From: Eopsaltria australis
Lineage: Eukaryota; Chordata; Aves; Passeriformes; Petroicidae
Reading direction: 5' to 3'
Assembly (NCBI GenBank): GCA_034509425.1
Contig: JAVTVJ010000374.1
Location: 372,001-436,000 of the forward strand
DNA length: 64,000 nucleotides
Under the pieces are notes generated by a model, which saw only the letters and a list, made by a program, of their open reading frames with translations, searched no databases and was not told the DNA's origin. This document shows, in pieces, positions 1-11,792 of this stretch. The position numbers were made by a program, and so were the translations under genes. Within the stretch, counting starts at the first letter, position 1. Each line of letters opens with the position of its first letter.

Positions 1-2672
1 TCAGCACACCCTTGATGGGACTCAGCATCTCCTGCGGGGTCTTACAGCTGAAGAGTTGAACTTTCTGAAAGCACAGTTGTTAATAAACAATGGGGAAATG
101 GTATCCATCTCCTCATATCCTCAGGAGTATCCTGATCATTTTCCTTTGGTTTTTTCCAAAACAGCTCATCCTCTGGCACAGACAGCATGTGGGGAGCTCA
201 GCTGGGTGCTTCAGACAACTCTGAATATCTACAAAAAAGGCTGTAAATGGTCTCTGCATTAGAGGCAGCTGCATTTTAAACTTCTGATGGCTCACAAGTC
301 TTCACCAGGATGGTACCAGTTACAGCCCAGATCCTGCAGATGTTGCACAGGTGACTACCCTGAGGTTATGGTGTGCTCCTTTGGGAGCAGAGGCTCAGGC
401 AGGGTGCAGAGGCACCTCTGGGCAGTTCTTGCAAGTGAAGGTGGACTAGGTCTGGCACTGCTGGTGCCATCACTGACCTCCCTGCCCAGCAGGTCACTTC
501 CTCTCCTGGATTCAAACCAGCTCTCGTTCAGAGGAACCTTTCAATAACACCACAGGAGGTTGGCAGCACTGGGGCTGGGAATTTCTGGCTCAAGCCCTCC
601 CAGCTACCATAATTCAGCTGCCCTGGACACTCCCTGTCCCCATCTGGTTCATAACCCACCCTTCAGTGAGCAGAGTGTCTCAGGGCACTGGACAGGAGAG
701 CTGTGTGCACTGAGGAGAGCTGAGCCCCACACCTCAGAGGGATGTCAGCCTTCCTCCAGCCCTGTCCCCCTGCTCCAGAGACAATGCTGCTTGGCCTGAA
801 CACCTCTGTGGTCTCTGTGAGCTGAAATCTCCTCAGACCTTGAGATTGAAGGTCTTCCAGCTATGAAAGACAACGCTGGCATGGTGCACAATCATCCTTT
901 TGCTTCCAACTGGTATCACTAACTCCATCAGTTTCAAAAAATAAGCTTTATCCTACTCTATGTTGGAATATTTGTTTCCCTTTTCTCTTCTAAGTGTTCA
1001 CCATCCTGTGCCTTGCTACCAAAACACTGCATCCTAGAAAGGATGAAAGCAAGACCCCAAAACTGCCTTTTCTTCAGTGCCAATATTGTCAGTGAAAATG
1101 CAAAAGACAAGCTCCTCCAGGCTTTTTTCCCCCTCATTTAACTGAAGGCACCGTGGCAGGGGAACATCCCTCCAAGCAGCTGTGCTTGCAGGCTGCTCAG
1201 AGTGTCTCCTACCTATGGAAGCAGATGGAGGCCCATGGCACCTGTGAGGCATTCATCTCCTATCTGTTATCCTCTCTTTTTCACGAGCATCATGTGTTTA
1301 TCCCTCTTTCAGACTCACAAGTCCCACTGGAGTTGCCCCATGTTTTGCCACACTTTGGCTCCTTCATTTTTCCCCCATCCCATCCATATCTTGATTGACA
1401 CAATCAGTGGATCTTTCTGTCTAGGATTTTTTTTATGGGTTTGTTGCTAGTTTCTTACTAAAATCCCTCCAGGTTTTTAGCTCCACACTGCTCACAGAGC
1501 TTCTCTTCCTGCGCTGAAGCTGCCACACTGCTCCCAGACACAGTCCCTTGGAAAGTGTCTGATCCCTGAGCCCCTCCTGGAGCTCATCTCATTCTGCACT
1601 TCCCACACAGACACTCCACATCCTTCTGGATCATCAGTGGGAAATCACTGCTGGACACACTCCACGATACCACGAGCAGCCACAAGCTCAGCTCAGCACG
1701 ACTTTGCCCTTAAATAAGAGCTGCTCCCTAAGGAGGAGACAGAGCTCTTTAAAAAAGAGCAATTTTTTGATTTGCAGCCACTGCATAAACACTACTCCAG
1801 TGTCTTCTCCACCACAAAATTCGGGTCAAAAAAGGGACATGTCCTTCCCTGACCTGCCGAGGACCAGGGGAATTTTTGCCTCCTTCACATTCCCTCACCT
1901 CCTGCTCATCTGGCTTATTTCCCCAATTTTTGGAAAGCAGGAGTAGGAACTCAAGGCACTTTCTCCTGCCTCCCATAGGCCACCACAGGCTCCAAGGCTC
2001 TGTGTTCAGCATCCTGCAGATCCCGTGTCTCTGGCACAGTTGGTGACACTGTAATAAACGCTGAAACTAATAGCAGGTATTTGTGAGCCATGTTTTTGTT
2101 CTCTGCAAAATGTTAATAGAGAAAAATCTGCTGCACCATGCCAGGAAATCTTTTTATATCTTATTTCCAGACTACCCTAATATCAATTTATATCTGCAAT
2201 TCAATTAATGTTCTGGGAGAGGCAAATTAGCATCCCCGGGTCCCTCCTGTCTCAGGAAAGCAAGTTCCCATGGAGAGAGAAAGTCTGGCACAGCCTCTCT
2301 CAGGGGCTCAGGGTCGATCAGTGCAAGACCCCAAACACACAGAGATCCCCTAAATAACCAGGGGGTAGCTCCAGACATGCCCTGAAACAATTTTTGTATC
2401 ATAAAACAGCACTTAACCCCTCCTGAAATTGGTAGTGGGGTGCATGACAGTTCACCTGTAAATCTGCCTGCCAATAAGCGCATCATGTTTGAACTCGATG
2501 AATATATGAATCAGATCAGATGATGTCACTCAGCTGTGCATGCATCTGCCAGATTTTATGCTCACAGAAGCAGCAGGATGCTGCAATTTTAATTTAAGCA
2601 GAACAAGGGAGCTGGTCTTAAAATATAATCAGGGCCTGTTTGGAGCCTTCTGAGGACACTGCCTTAAGTTGT

Positions 2673-2855
2673 TCTAGGGGAGGTTTGAATTGGATAATAG
2701 GAAAAAGGGTTAAAGAGTGGTTGGGCATTAGAACAGGCTGCACAAGGCACTGGTGGAGTCACCAAAAATCCTTTTTGAAGTGTTTAAAAAATGTGTGGAT
2801 GTAGCACCTGGGGACGTGTTTTAGTAGCAGCCTTGGCAGTGCCACAGGCTGAAGT
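2673..2855 (+). mobile_element. CR1 LINE fragment
   Basis: This is a diverged CR1 3'-region fragment in sense orientation. It contains the typical order: a 'ggataataggaaaaag' segment, then 'gaacaggctgcacaagg', then 'ggtggagtcacc', then 'gtgtttaaaaaatgtgtgga' and a 'gcacctggggac' block. The terminal GATTCTGTGATTCT-type tail is not preserved. Confidence 0.75.
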
Positions 2856-5567
2856 GTAGGGGATAGGAAAACCCCACTTCCCTTCAAAATCCCCGCACAG
2901 TACAACCCACTGCAGACCCTCTGGTCCATGGTTTGGGAAGAGGCAAAGCCCTGGAAATTAAGAAAACTCCTCATGTAAGTCTCCTCAGCATGCTGGCAGC
3001 GTCCCGAGGAGAGCGAAGTCTCTGTAGGAAAAGTACTCCTGAAAGCAAACAGCTCCATTTCCATACTGAGCAGCCCCATCTCCGAGTTCATGTCCTGAAA
3101 TAGCCCCGGGAGCCATTTCCCAGCAGGATTGCACAGGAACATCCCCCTTTCTCCAACACAGGCACTGTGTTCTTTTCTGTATTGATGGGCAGTGAATAAC
3201 CCAGCAACACATCTGCAGGGAAGCACAGGGTGCCCTGGAAAACTCTCCAAGCCTAGGAGCTGCCCATGGCCCTCAGTGCCTGTGTGTGGGACTCTACAGA
3301 GCACGGCCACCCGTTAATAATTCTAATGAACAACTCACAAATTAATTCACCAAAATTATTTTCCAGCTGGCTTTGAGCTGAGCATGCAGTCAAGGATCTG
3401 CTGCAAGTGGTGATGAGGAAAAGGAAAAGGCAAGGTGGAAAAGGTTGCCAGTTGTTCATCCAACGAGTGGGCAAATTTGGTGGGAGCATCCCTGGGGCAC
3501 CACAGTGGTGCTGCTGGAGCAAGGAGCCTGCATTGGGATTTGAGCACTTCCTTACAGAGGAGCTGGGGATTTCAAGCGTTTCCAGCCCCACATGAATGAC
3601 CAAGGGCTGGCCCTGCCTTCCTGCCACCACTGGGTACAGGATTTACCCTCCCAGAGCAAAGGAAAATGGCTGAGGTCTCTTGACCTGGGAGAGGCTCATC
3701 ACATGCAAACAGGAAATAATTCTGTTTCATTTGGAAGATATGAATAGGCTGTATGGATATTTCTAAAAAAAAAAAAACACAGAAGGACTGCAAAGATTAA
3801 AGCCACAAGTAACTGCTAGAGACCACTTACTGCAATTTTTATGTGTGACAAGTCTCAGCAAAATGCTCATTGCTGAGCCCAAAGATTGTAGTGAAGCTGA
3901 ATATTTCAATCCTGAAAAAAATAGCTGTCAGAAGAAAGAGACAAGCAGGGCCACTGGAAGGGGTGGGATCCACCATGATCCTCCCGAGATGAACATGGTA
4001 AACCACATGAGTGAGATGGAAACTGTTCAGCCTGAGGAGCAGGCTCCTCCCAGGGTTTTTGCTCCACTGAAAGACTTAATAGACAATTCAGGGTCAGTGG
4101 AGACTCTCTGTCATAGATGAAAGCATCATCCACCATACTCCATCTCCAGGTGAAACAGACCTGCAATAATTCAGAGAAAGGAAAACCCAGAAAGGCAGGA
4201 CAGGTGTTTCTGCAGATACAAGCAGAAGCTCAGTATGTGCTGTTTAAATGCAATCCCTGCTCTGGGGCAGGAATTCTTCTCTCCAACCAGGATCAGTGTG
4301 AAGGGGCAGAGCCCCAGGGTGAGATGCTCAGCTTCCCTGGCCCTGGCACTGACATCTCTCCCCTCTCTGCATCACCCCCATTTTCATTCCCAGCCCCTCC
4401 ATCTCATTGCATCTTCCAGCTACTTCCACACGAGCAGGGCACACAGCATGGCAAAGATCCTTCAGCTTCCTGTGCCAAGCACGAAGAGCTCCTTGACCCC
4501 AAGTCAAGGAGGTTTTCTAGCCCCCGGAAGACTTTTGTAGCTTTTCTTCCAGCCCTCTTTGTGCTTCTACAGGCCCTGTCAGAGGCTGACAGCAGAGCTG
4601 CTGTGTTGTTCCTGGAATAGCATTTCCAACGCCGTGTGAAGGATCTAGGTCACTCCTGATTCTTTGCTATTCCCCTTTTTATAAACCCTGTGTCAGGCAG
4701 ATACACAGGATGACTCTGAAGCTGCCCTGAATGATCCTTTGTGAGACAGAGTCTCTCATCTTGGGGAATGCATTTTCCAGGCTCTCAGGGATGGATTTGT
4801 GGATGACTCTGGCTGGACCAGGGCTATTTAATGGTCCCGAGGGTTTGGTAGCCATAACCTGCCCCGCTCGGGATTTTTGTCACCTGCAAACCTTACTGTA
4901 GATTTTATGATTGTCATCATCTTTACTAAAATTACTTCACAGCTCTGTCTTTCTAATTCCCAGTCTCAGTAGGAGCAGCACCTCTCCTTCATCTCAGTGC
5001 ATTGGTGCTGGTCGGAGGCTCTGTCACAAAGCCAGGCACAGGTGACATTTAACATGCCCAGTTTACAGCATTAATGATTTCCTTGCTGGTGCTGGTTCCT
5101 TAGGGATTTGTATCCAGCCTTCCTGCCCCAAGGTGCTGCTTAGAACTGCTTGGACATGGCCTGGACCAGCGTGGATGTTTTCACCAGCCCCAATCTCTCA
5201 CAGCAAAGCTCACTAGTCTGTCCAGCCAGAGCTGCTTTCCATACCAAAAGCCATTAATTGTGCCAGCATGTAGCTGCAGGAACTCAATTATCCCTCCTAC
5301 CATCTGATCTGGGTGCGTGGCTTCCTTTCTCAAACCATCATGACAATTTTATAAATCCCCAGTCCCCTGGGATTTTCCAAGTTTTCAGGGCTTGCTAAAT
5401 CTCTTGGTTCACAGCTCAAACAGCTTCCCAGCTAATGCCTCTGTGTATCCAGGGTTTAGACTTTCCAGAGTGTCAGCCTGAAAATACTGAATGCCATTGG
5501 GCTTGCACCCTCCTTAGTGCAACACAACAGATTTTCCAAGGAAAACCAGCTGAGCTGTAGCAGTATT

Positions 5568-5850
5568 TTACAGAATCAAAGCACCACAGATTGGTTTGGG
5601 TTGGAAGAGACCTTAAAGACCATCTCATCCCACCCTTGCCATGGCAGGGACACCTTCCACTGTCCCAGGCTGTTCCAAGCCCCATCCAGCCTGGCCTTGG
5701 CCACAGCCAGGGATCCAGGGGCAGCCACAGCAAATCTGGCAATTCCATCCCAGCCCCTCCCCACCCTCCCAGGGAACAATTCCTTCCCAATATCCCACCT
5801 AACCTTGCCCTCTGGCAGTGGGAAGCCATTCCCTGTGTCCTGTCACAATG
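5568..5850 (-). mobile_element. CR1 LINE fragment, antisense
   Basis: Read on the + strand it begins with the reversed 3' tail (acagaatcaaagcaccacag) and 'ggtttgggttggaagagacc'. It continues through the 'ccatggcagggacaccttcc' and 'atccagcctggccttgg' blocks to 'tccctgtgtcctgtcac'. Truncated at its 5' end, as is usual for CR1. Confidence 0.9.
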
Positions 5851-6564
5851 AAAATCTTCCCAGAAAGACACATGCAACCTTCAGTCAAGTGTGGACTCTA
5901 CATTCTGGTTTGTTGATCATGTATTTCTTCAATTAGCTAAAATAATAATATTATTTTGCATTCTAAAGGGATATTCTGTTCTGAAGGGACTGGAAAGGTG
6001 CCACACTTGCTGGGGGGTGCGCCCAGCCAGCAGTTGAAGAAGGAGCTGCAAGATATTGGCTGTATTTTTAGAGAGAAAAATTTAGTCAGAGAAATTGGAT
6101 GGAGATGGGGACTTCCTGGTGAAACTGTTTTCAGATACTCATCTGTTACATCATTGTGAGGGGAACAACAGCTGGAATCCATTCTATTTCACTGGAAAAG
6201 GAGGGGAAGAAATAGTAAATTGATGATCCCAAATTGATATGTATGTGTCAAAGAGCAGTAAGAGCAAACAAATAGGAAGACACATAAATAATAACATTTT
6301 ATATTGATCACAGAGTCCAGATGACCCCGAATCTAAGCAATGCCAGAAATTCAATGGGAGGTTTGAGAAAAGATGATTCAAATTGAATCAATACCTTGAG
6401 CTGCTTCCTCTGTCCAATAGTTTATTATGATTCTGAAAAATCTCTTGCTTGAAATTTTTTACAGTCATTCAAGAAGCTGAGCAGGTGCTGTGCTGGGGAA
6501 AATGGCAAAAAGGAAAGAAGGGAGAAAGTGCATGAGGGGAATTGAACATGAGAACATGACTAGT

Positions 6565-6592
6565 AAATTAAATTAAATTAAATTAAATTAAA
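6565..6592. repeat. (AAATT)n microsatellite
   Basis: About five and a half copies of the pentanucleotide AAATT in tandem, without interruption. Confidence 0.95.
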
Positions 6593-6879
6593 TAACTCAA
6601 ACAATTTGCTTCAAAGTTTGGGTGGGAGTGAAAAGGTCAAAAACTGATGAAAATTTTCACCCAGCTCAGCCTTGCTGGGTGTCAGGGGACAGGAGTTGGG
6701 GACGTGATTCACACTCTCCCACACCCCTTGGGAAGGTTCCCTCCACGAGCAAGGCACGGACACCGGACACGGAGCAGTGAGTGCCCAGCTCTCCCACGTC
6801 CCTGCTGCTCTGTCCCCTCTGTCCCTGCACCCCAGAGCTGCTGGCTGGGAGCCCACCAGCAGCCCCTGTGCTAATGACC

Positions 6880-7260
6880 CATCACAGCAGCTCCTCAGAA
6901 TGGCATCTCTTCCCGATGTGTGGATCAAAGAGGGCTCCGGAGCCGCGAATCCCTGCGGGAGGATGAGAGGTCAGCTCGGATTAAGACGTGCAGTAATTTG
7001 TGAAGGTTACGAACACAAGAAACGAGCTATTAGGGGAAGGATTCGTGGCTGGCGGGATCAAAGAGCACCAGTATGAAATGTTTAGAAGGTGCTGGGAACA
7101 AAGGGAATTCAAACCCATATGAGTCTATTAATAGACACAGGAAATTTATTAAGAGCGGCAACAAATCAAGTGTTCAATAACTTCCTAAATTCTGCTTTTG
7201 CAGAGAAACCAGATCTGTTTTCATAAAGCTGGTGAAGGACTTGCAAGACTGCTATTAGCC
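6880..7260. promoter_or_regulatory. Candidate enhancer-like block with two TCF/LEF motifs
   Basis: This stretch is free of recognisable repeats and retains several CpGs. It contains two exact GATCAAAG motifs (6,923-6,930 and 7,056-7,063), in the same orientation and about 130 bp apart. GATCAAAG matches the TCF/LEF consensus on the + strand. It lies about 4.6 kb upstream of the SCMH1 CpG island. The regulatory role is inferred from composition and motif pairing only. Confidence 0.3.
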
Positions 7261-10039
7261 AAGAAATTAAACAACACACCTAAAAATAAACTGATATTTT
7301 ACACCTACACCCGGATAACCCAAACACAATCATCCTTAAAGTGTTGACAAGAGGTGTATAGCAGGCTTTGGAAATACCAGAAAACTGCTGAGTTAGGTCT
7401 GAACTATTGTGACAGCCTGAAATCAGATAATTATGGGTTGTATATTGATATTAAGTAATAATTAGATAATAATTTCATATTAGAATAACAGGAGGATTAT
7501 AAATATGTACCCAAGCTTGGAGAGGTGCTAAGCAGCAAAGGTGGGGTGGGATCAAGAAAGCAGCAACTCTGGGAAGAAGTTCAGTGTGAGCAAAGCAGAC
7601 CTGAACTGCAAGGAGTGACTCTGTAACAGAGGGGTTTTAGCTTAAATTTGGATGTATATACGGGTACATTTAACCAGGATAGGGCGAGTGAGCCCTGGAT
7701 ATGGCACAGTGACACCCTGGCACTTGGGACCCAGGCTTGGCATCCACCTGGCATGTGGAAAAGATAGAAATAGTTGCAAAAAGCCATGAGAAACGGGAGA
7801 AATAGACATGTGTTATGATGAGAAAATGTGTTCTTTTGCCTCCCAGGGATATTGGGGGCTCAAAGGGGTTTGCAGTGGGCAGCCTTCATCAGAGGGTTGC
7901 TGTGCAATTGGACAGGGAAAGGCAGAGCTGCCTGCAAATGTCTGGGACATGAAGCCGGGAGATTTCCCACTACCGAGAGCACTCTGGTATTCACAAAGGT
8001 GGTTTTCCAGGCCATGAAGCCTTCATAACAAAAATGGACTCTCTTGGGCAGACAGACCCTGGTAAATTCAACAGCTGGTCTCAATATGAGCTTGCTTTGG
8101 GAAAGGAAACTTATGGCAGGCCCTGCAAAGTGATCTGCTGATTGTTGGAGCTTTAATCTCAGTAAATAACCTTTTCCTCTGCCTTTTTGAGGCACAGGGA
8201 GAAGATTCCCACCTCCCCTCTCCAAGAAAGATGTCAGGTCAAAGAACATATCTATGAGAGAAGCAGGAATACTGGGTGCACATGTTCCTTTAGATCTTCC
8301 TGTACATCCATCCCTGTGCCCTCTTATTCACCTTTTTATGAAGTATCAGATTCAGGATAAAAAGGTCACAGACCAGGCAACATTAGACTTTTTCTTTCAA
8401 GCAGAACATGCTCTATATCTTCATCCATGCCAGACTGAGGATCAGTTTGGGGCAGAAAACAAAGTTCATTAATGGGAACACTGCAAACAGTGGGAGCAAG
8501 GCATTAATAAGGGAAGAAGAGGGAGGGGAGAAAGGAAAACAGCAGGAGATTTTCTTCCCGGTCACATTACCTTCTATCCCACTCCAACCTCTCCTCCTGC
8601 AGGTCCTGCTCCAGTGTGTCCGTGCATCAGGGTATTGGTGCCCTTTGAGGGGTTCCCTCCCAGCCCTTCATCCCTGGGAGTTGGCCCAAACCAGGCTGCA
8701 AATGTGCTGAGCTTTTCTGGCAACACTTCAAAATAAATGGCAAACCATTTCTGCGGCTCATTCCCATTGCAGTATTAATCAAACTGAATTCCTGTGGTGC
8801 TCATATGGATGTCATATGTAAATCCCACTGAACTTGGCTGCTGCTCATTCCAAATTAAAGTCAATGGAGAAATTTCGCTCTGAGCTCTTGCACATTTATT
8901 CCATTCATGAAATCCTGATTACTGTGGACATGAGGGAATACCAGAGTTGATGACACCCATGAGAAGCGTTGGTAAGACTTGTGAATTTATAGAGAAGGTG
9001 CTCAGGTGCAAGGCTGAAGCAATCATACTTCCATGTCCTACCTCAACTCCACATCTTAAAACAGAAGCCCTCACCAGCATTTCAAACTGTCCATCCCTCA
9101 ATGTGAGTATTTCAGAACAAGAGGTTTTCCAGGCCAGGGCCGGCCCTCAGCAGTGACCATGCCACCACTCAGAAGAAGACATCAGAAACCTCCAAACAGC
9201 AGCTGTGGAAGAGTTTCAAAGAGTTTGCTCCCCCACTATTAGAAATCCCACCCTGTTTGATGAACTATATGTCTTTTTTTTTTTTTTTTGTGGTGAGAGA
9301 CAGACAAATAGAGGTTTATTTTGCTCTGAGAGTACTGATCCCTTTTTTCTCCCCTTGAGAAGGGGGTCAAAGAGCTGTGGACTAATTGTTGGACCCCAGA
9401 AGTTCTCTGCTGGTCAGGCAGAAGCTCCTTTGGCCTTGGGCAGGACTTGCAGCCTTGCACCTGCTGAACCAAGCCCAGCATCTGAACTAGGACAGATGTG
9501 AACACCTTCAGGGTATCTCTTGCCTTCAGTCCAGCCATGGGTTCCAGTCCCTTGGGAACACTGCAGCCTTCAGCCCATCCCAATGATGCCATTCCCTTCC
9601 CAGAGGAAAAGGGAGGAACACAGGAACAGGCTGGGGTGGTTCCAGCCCTTCCTGAAAGGCTGGGTAGTGGTGGAAAGGTCCCACCCTGGAGCCCTCGCCC
9701 ACCCTGTGCCTGCCTGGCTGCAGGCTTGGCATCGGGCAGAGAGCAGATGAATCATGGCTTGGCCTTCTCTCTGTCACAGATAACAAAGCCACTCACTGCA
9801 GGAAGCCACAGATATTGCAGGGCTTTCCAGGAACAACCTTCCCAGGCTCCACCAAGCCCTGTCCACACCAGGGGTGTTTCCTTCTGATCTCCTTTTGACC
9901 TAAATCACTCAAGCCTCCATGTAACAAGAAATTGTTCAGGGGGAGATTCCTACATTAACCATGTCGCTACAAGTATTTTGAGAATTGTTCTCCCTGAGAA
10001 GACTTGACACATGTCTGTGTCACTCCAAGGGTATGTAGG

Positions 10040-10340
10040 AAAACATAGAGGAAAATATATTAGGAAAAAACTCTTCCCTATGAGGATGGGAAGAGGGCAT
10101 CCAGTTCCATCCCCTGCCATTGGCAGGGACACCTTCCACAGTCCCAGGTTGCTCCAAGCCCTGTCCAGCCTGGCCTTGGACACTGCCAGGGATGGGGCAG
10201 CCACAGCTTCTCTAGACAACCTGTGTCAGGGCTGGACAACCCTTTCCATGGAGAAATTTTTCTCAATATCCAATGTAAACCTCCCCTGGCCCAACTTGAC
10301 ACTGTTCCCTCTTGCACTGTCGCTTGTTACCTGGGAGTTC
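10040..10340 (-). mobile_element. CR1 fragment with an inverted junction
   Basis: From about 10,105 to 10,340 this is an antisense CR1 3' region ('ggcagggacaccttcc', 'ctgtccagcctggccttgg', then 'acactgttccctcttgc'). Immediately left, about 10,045-10,095 reads as CR1 in the opposite (sense) orientation ('atattaggaaaaaactcttc', then 'ctatgaggatggg'). The two therefore meet head-on near 10,095-10,105. This is either a 5'-inversion product of one insertion or two nested copies. Confidence 0.75.
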
Positions 10341-10847
10341 CCAAGATAAGGGGAGACAGGGTATGGTTTTGGGGTACCGTGTGTAGGCTCTGGTTGTTCT
10401 ACAGGACAGAGAAGGCCCCCAGTGAGGTCCATCTCTGATCAGGAGAGAGTACCAAGGATGCTCCTGGGGTCAGCTTGCACAGGGTTCTCTCTGGATGGAA
10501 CCTGGAGAAGGTGTGTGAAGGTAATGAGGTACAACAAGGGATCCTTTCAGCTTTAGGACTCCTTTAGGGAGTCACAGGGGTCTGGGGGGAATTTGGGGAC
10601 ACTGAGTCCCCACATACATCTGTGCATCTGTGGTGTCTCTGGCTGGGATGGCACCGCAGGGAAAGGTCCTGCCCAGGCTCGAGGAAAGGGAATATCTGGG
10701 GTCACCTCTCCCCAGCATTTGGCTGTGCTGTGTGGAGTCCACCCCAATCCTGGCTGTCCCCAGCAGGGAGCCAGACAAGGATGGACATCACCCTGCAGTA
10801 CCCAGGGGGGCTCCGGTGGGAACAGGGGATCCACCAGGTCACACTGG

Positions 10848-11245
10848 GGTTCTGCCCTATGCCCAGGGCATCCCAGCTGGGCACTGCGGCACCCACTCCC
10901 AAGCGTGGAGATCATGATAGGGGTCTGCCCTGTGCCCACTGTGCTGGGTGGGCACAGGAGGTCTGTCCCAAGGCTGGGGGAGCAAGTCTGTCCCGTCCCA
11001 AGGGTCCTGGGATGGCACAGGGGAGTCTGTCCCCAGGCTGGGGCTCACCGTGGGGGTCTGCCCTGAGACGGCACGGGTAGGGCTCTTCCAGGCTGAAGAT
11101 CACGGGCGGGGGTCTGCCCGGTGCCGGGAGCGTCCCTTGAGGGCACAGGGCTTCCTCTCCAGGCACGGTCTGACACTGAGGGTCCGCCCCGTGCCCAGAG
11201 CGTGGGGTGAGGACGGGGGTCTGTCCCTGCGTGGGACGGTCCCGA
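10848..11245. repeat. Degenerate GC-rich minisatellite
   Basis: A motif like 'gggGTCTGCCCtGtGCCc..gggcac' recurs in this stretch at irregular spacings of roughly 35-70 bp (for example near 10,918, 10,958, 10,988, 11,025, 11,053, 11,110 and 11,216). The copies share 'gtctgccc/gtctgtcc' cores followed by 'caggctggg' or 'gtgcccagag' tails. Its long open frames on both strands are a consequence of the repetition and lack of A/T-rich stops. Confidence 0.6.
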
Positions 11246-11287
11246 GCGGCCATGGCCGGGGCGGCCCAAGGGGCGCAGCGACGGTGG

Positions 11288-11568
11288 GGGCTGAGGGCCG
11301 AGCCGAGCCGGGCCGAGCCGGGCCGAACCCCAGCCGAGCGGAGCCGGGCCGAGCCGAGCCCGAGCCGAACCGAGCGAAGCCGAGCCGAGCCGAGCCCCAG
11401 ACGAGCGGAGCCGAGTCGAGCCAGGCCGGGCCAGGCCGAGCGGAGCCGAACCCAGACCACACCGAGCGGAGCCGAGCCTTGCTGAGCCAAGCCCGAGTTC
11501 GAACAGGAAAGGAGCCGTGCCGAGCCCAACCGAGCCGAGCGGAGCTGCACCGACCTAGCCGAGCCTCG
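11288..11568. repeat. CCGAG/GAGCC pentanucleotide array
   Basis: About 280 bp dominated by GCCGA/GAGCC pentamers with single-base variants (gggcc, gaacc, gcgga, cgaag). The array lies about 170-220 bp upstream of the likely transcription start. It produces long pseudo-open frames rich in Arg-Ala-Glu-Pro on one strand and Leu-Gly-Ser-Ala-Arg on the other. These should not be annotated as proteins. Confidence 0.9.
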
Positions 11569-11689
11569 GCCGATCAGCTGCCAGGCCCCAGCGCTGGCCG
11601 GAGCCGTCCCGGCGGCGGGGGCGGCGCGGGGCCGGGCCGGGCCGCCGGTCCCTCCTCCCCGATCCCCCGCCGCTCCCCCTTCGCTCCCT

Positions 11690-11792
11690 CCCGTTCCCTG
11701 CCGTTCCCTCCCCGCCTCCCTGCGCAGCGCGAACATGGCGGCGGCGGCGGCGGCGAGGGACTGAGCAGCGCCAGCGCTCGGCGGCCGTGCAG
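11690..11792 (+). other. SCMH1: Probable noncoding first exon of SCMH1
   Basis: The 3' end is well defined: cgtgcAG followed by the donor GTGAGG at 11,793. The 5' end is approximate and placed in the pyrimidine-rich stretch before 11,720. The exon would contain only 5' UTR, because its sole ATG (11,735) opens a frame closed after nine codons at 11,764. Splicing from this donor to the acceptor at 30,988 is inferred. No transcript data were available. Confidence 0.55.
11735..11764 (+). other. Short upstream ORF in 5' UTR
   Basis: ATG followed by six GCG codons, AGG, GAC and TGA: a nine-residue Met-Ala6-Arg-Asp peptide. The ATG is inside the YY1-like AACATGGCGGC. If transcription starts upstream of it, ribosomes would meet this frame before the SCMH1 start, so it could damp translation. 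If transcription starts inside or after the motif, it is irrelevant. Confidence 0.45.

Larger units (their letters stand above)
1..10039. other. Upstream intergenic region, no gene seen
   Basis: No open frame here has splice-site support, a recognisable domain or a plausible length, and the longest ones overlap CR1 sequence. The region holds two clear CR1 fragments (about 2,673-2,855 and 5,568-5,850), an AAATT microsatellite near 6,565, homopolymer runs (A near 3,764, T near 9,274) and a repeat-poor block at about 6,880-7,260 that may be regulatory. In mammals the gene lying upstream of SCMH1 is FOXO6, but nothing resembling a forkhead exon was seen. Confidence 0.7.
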
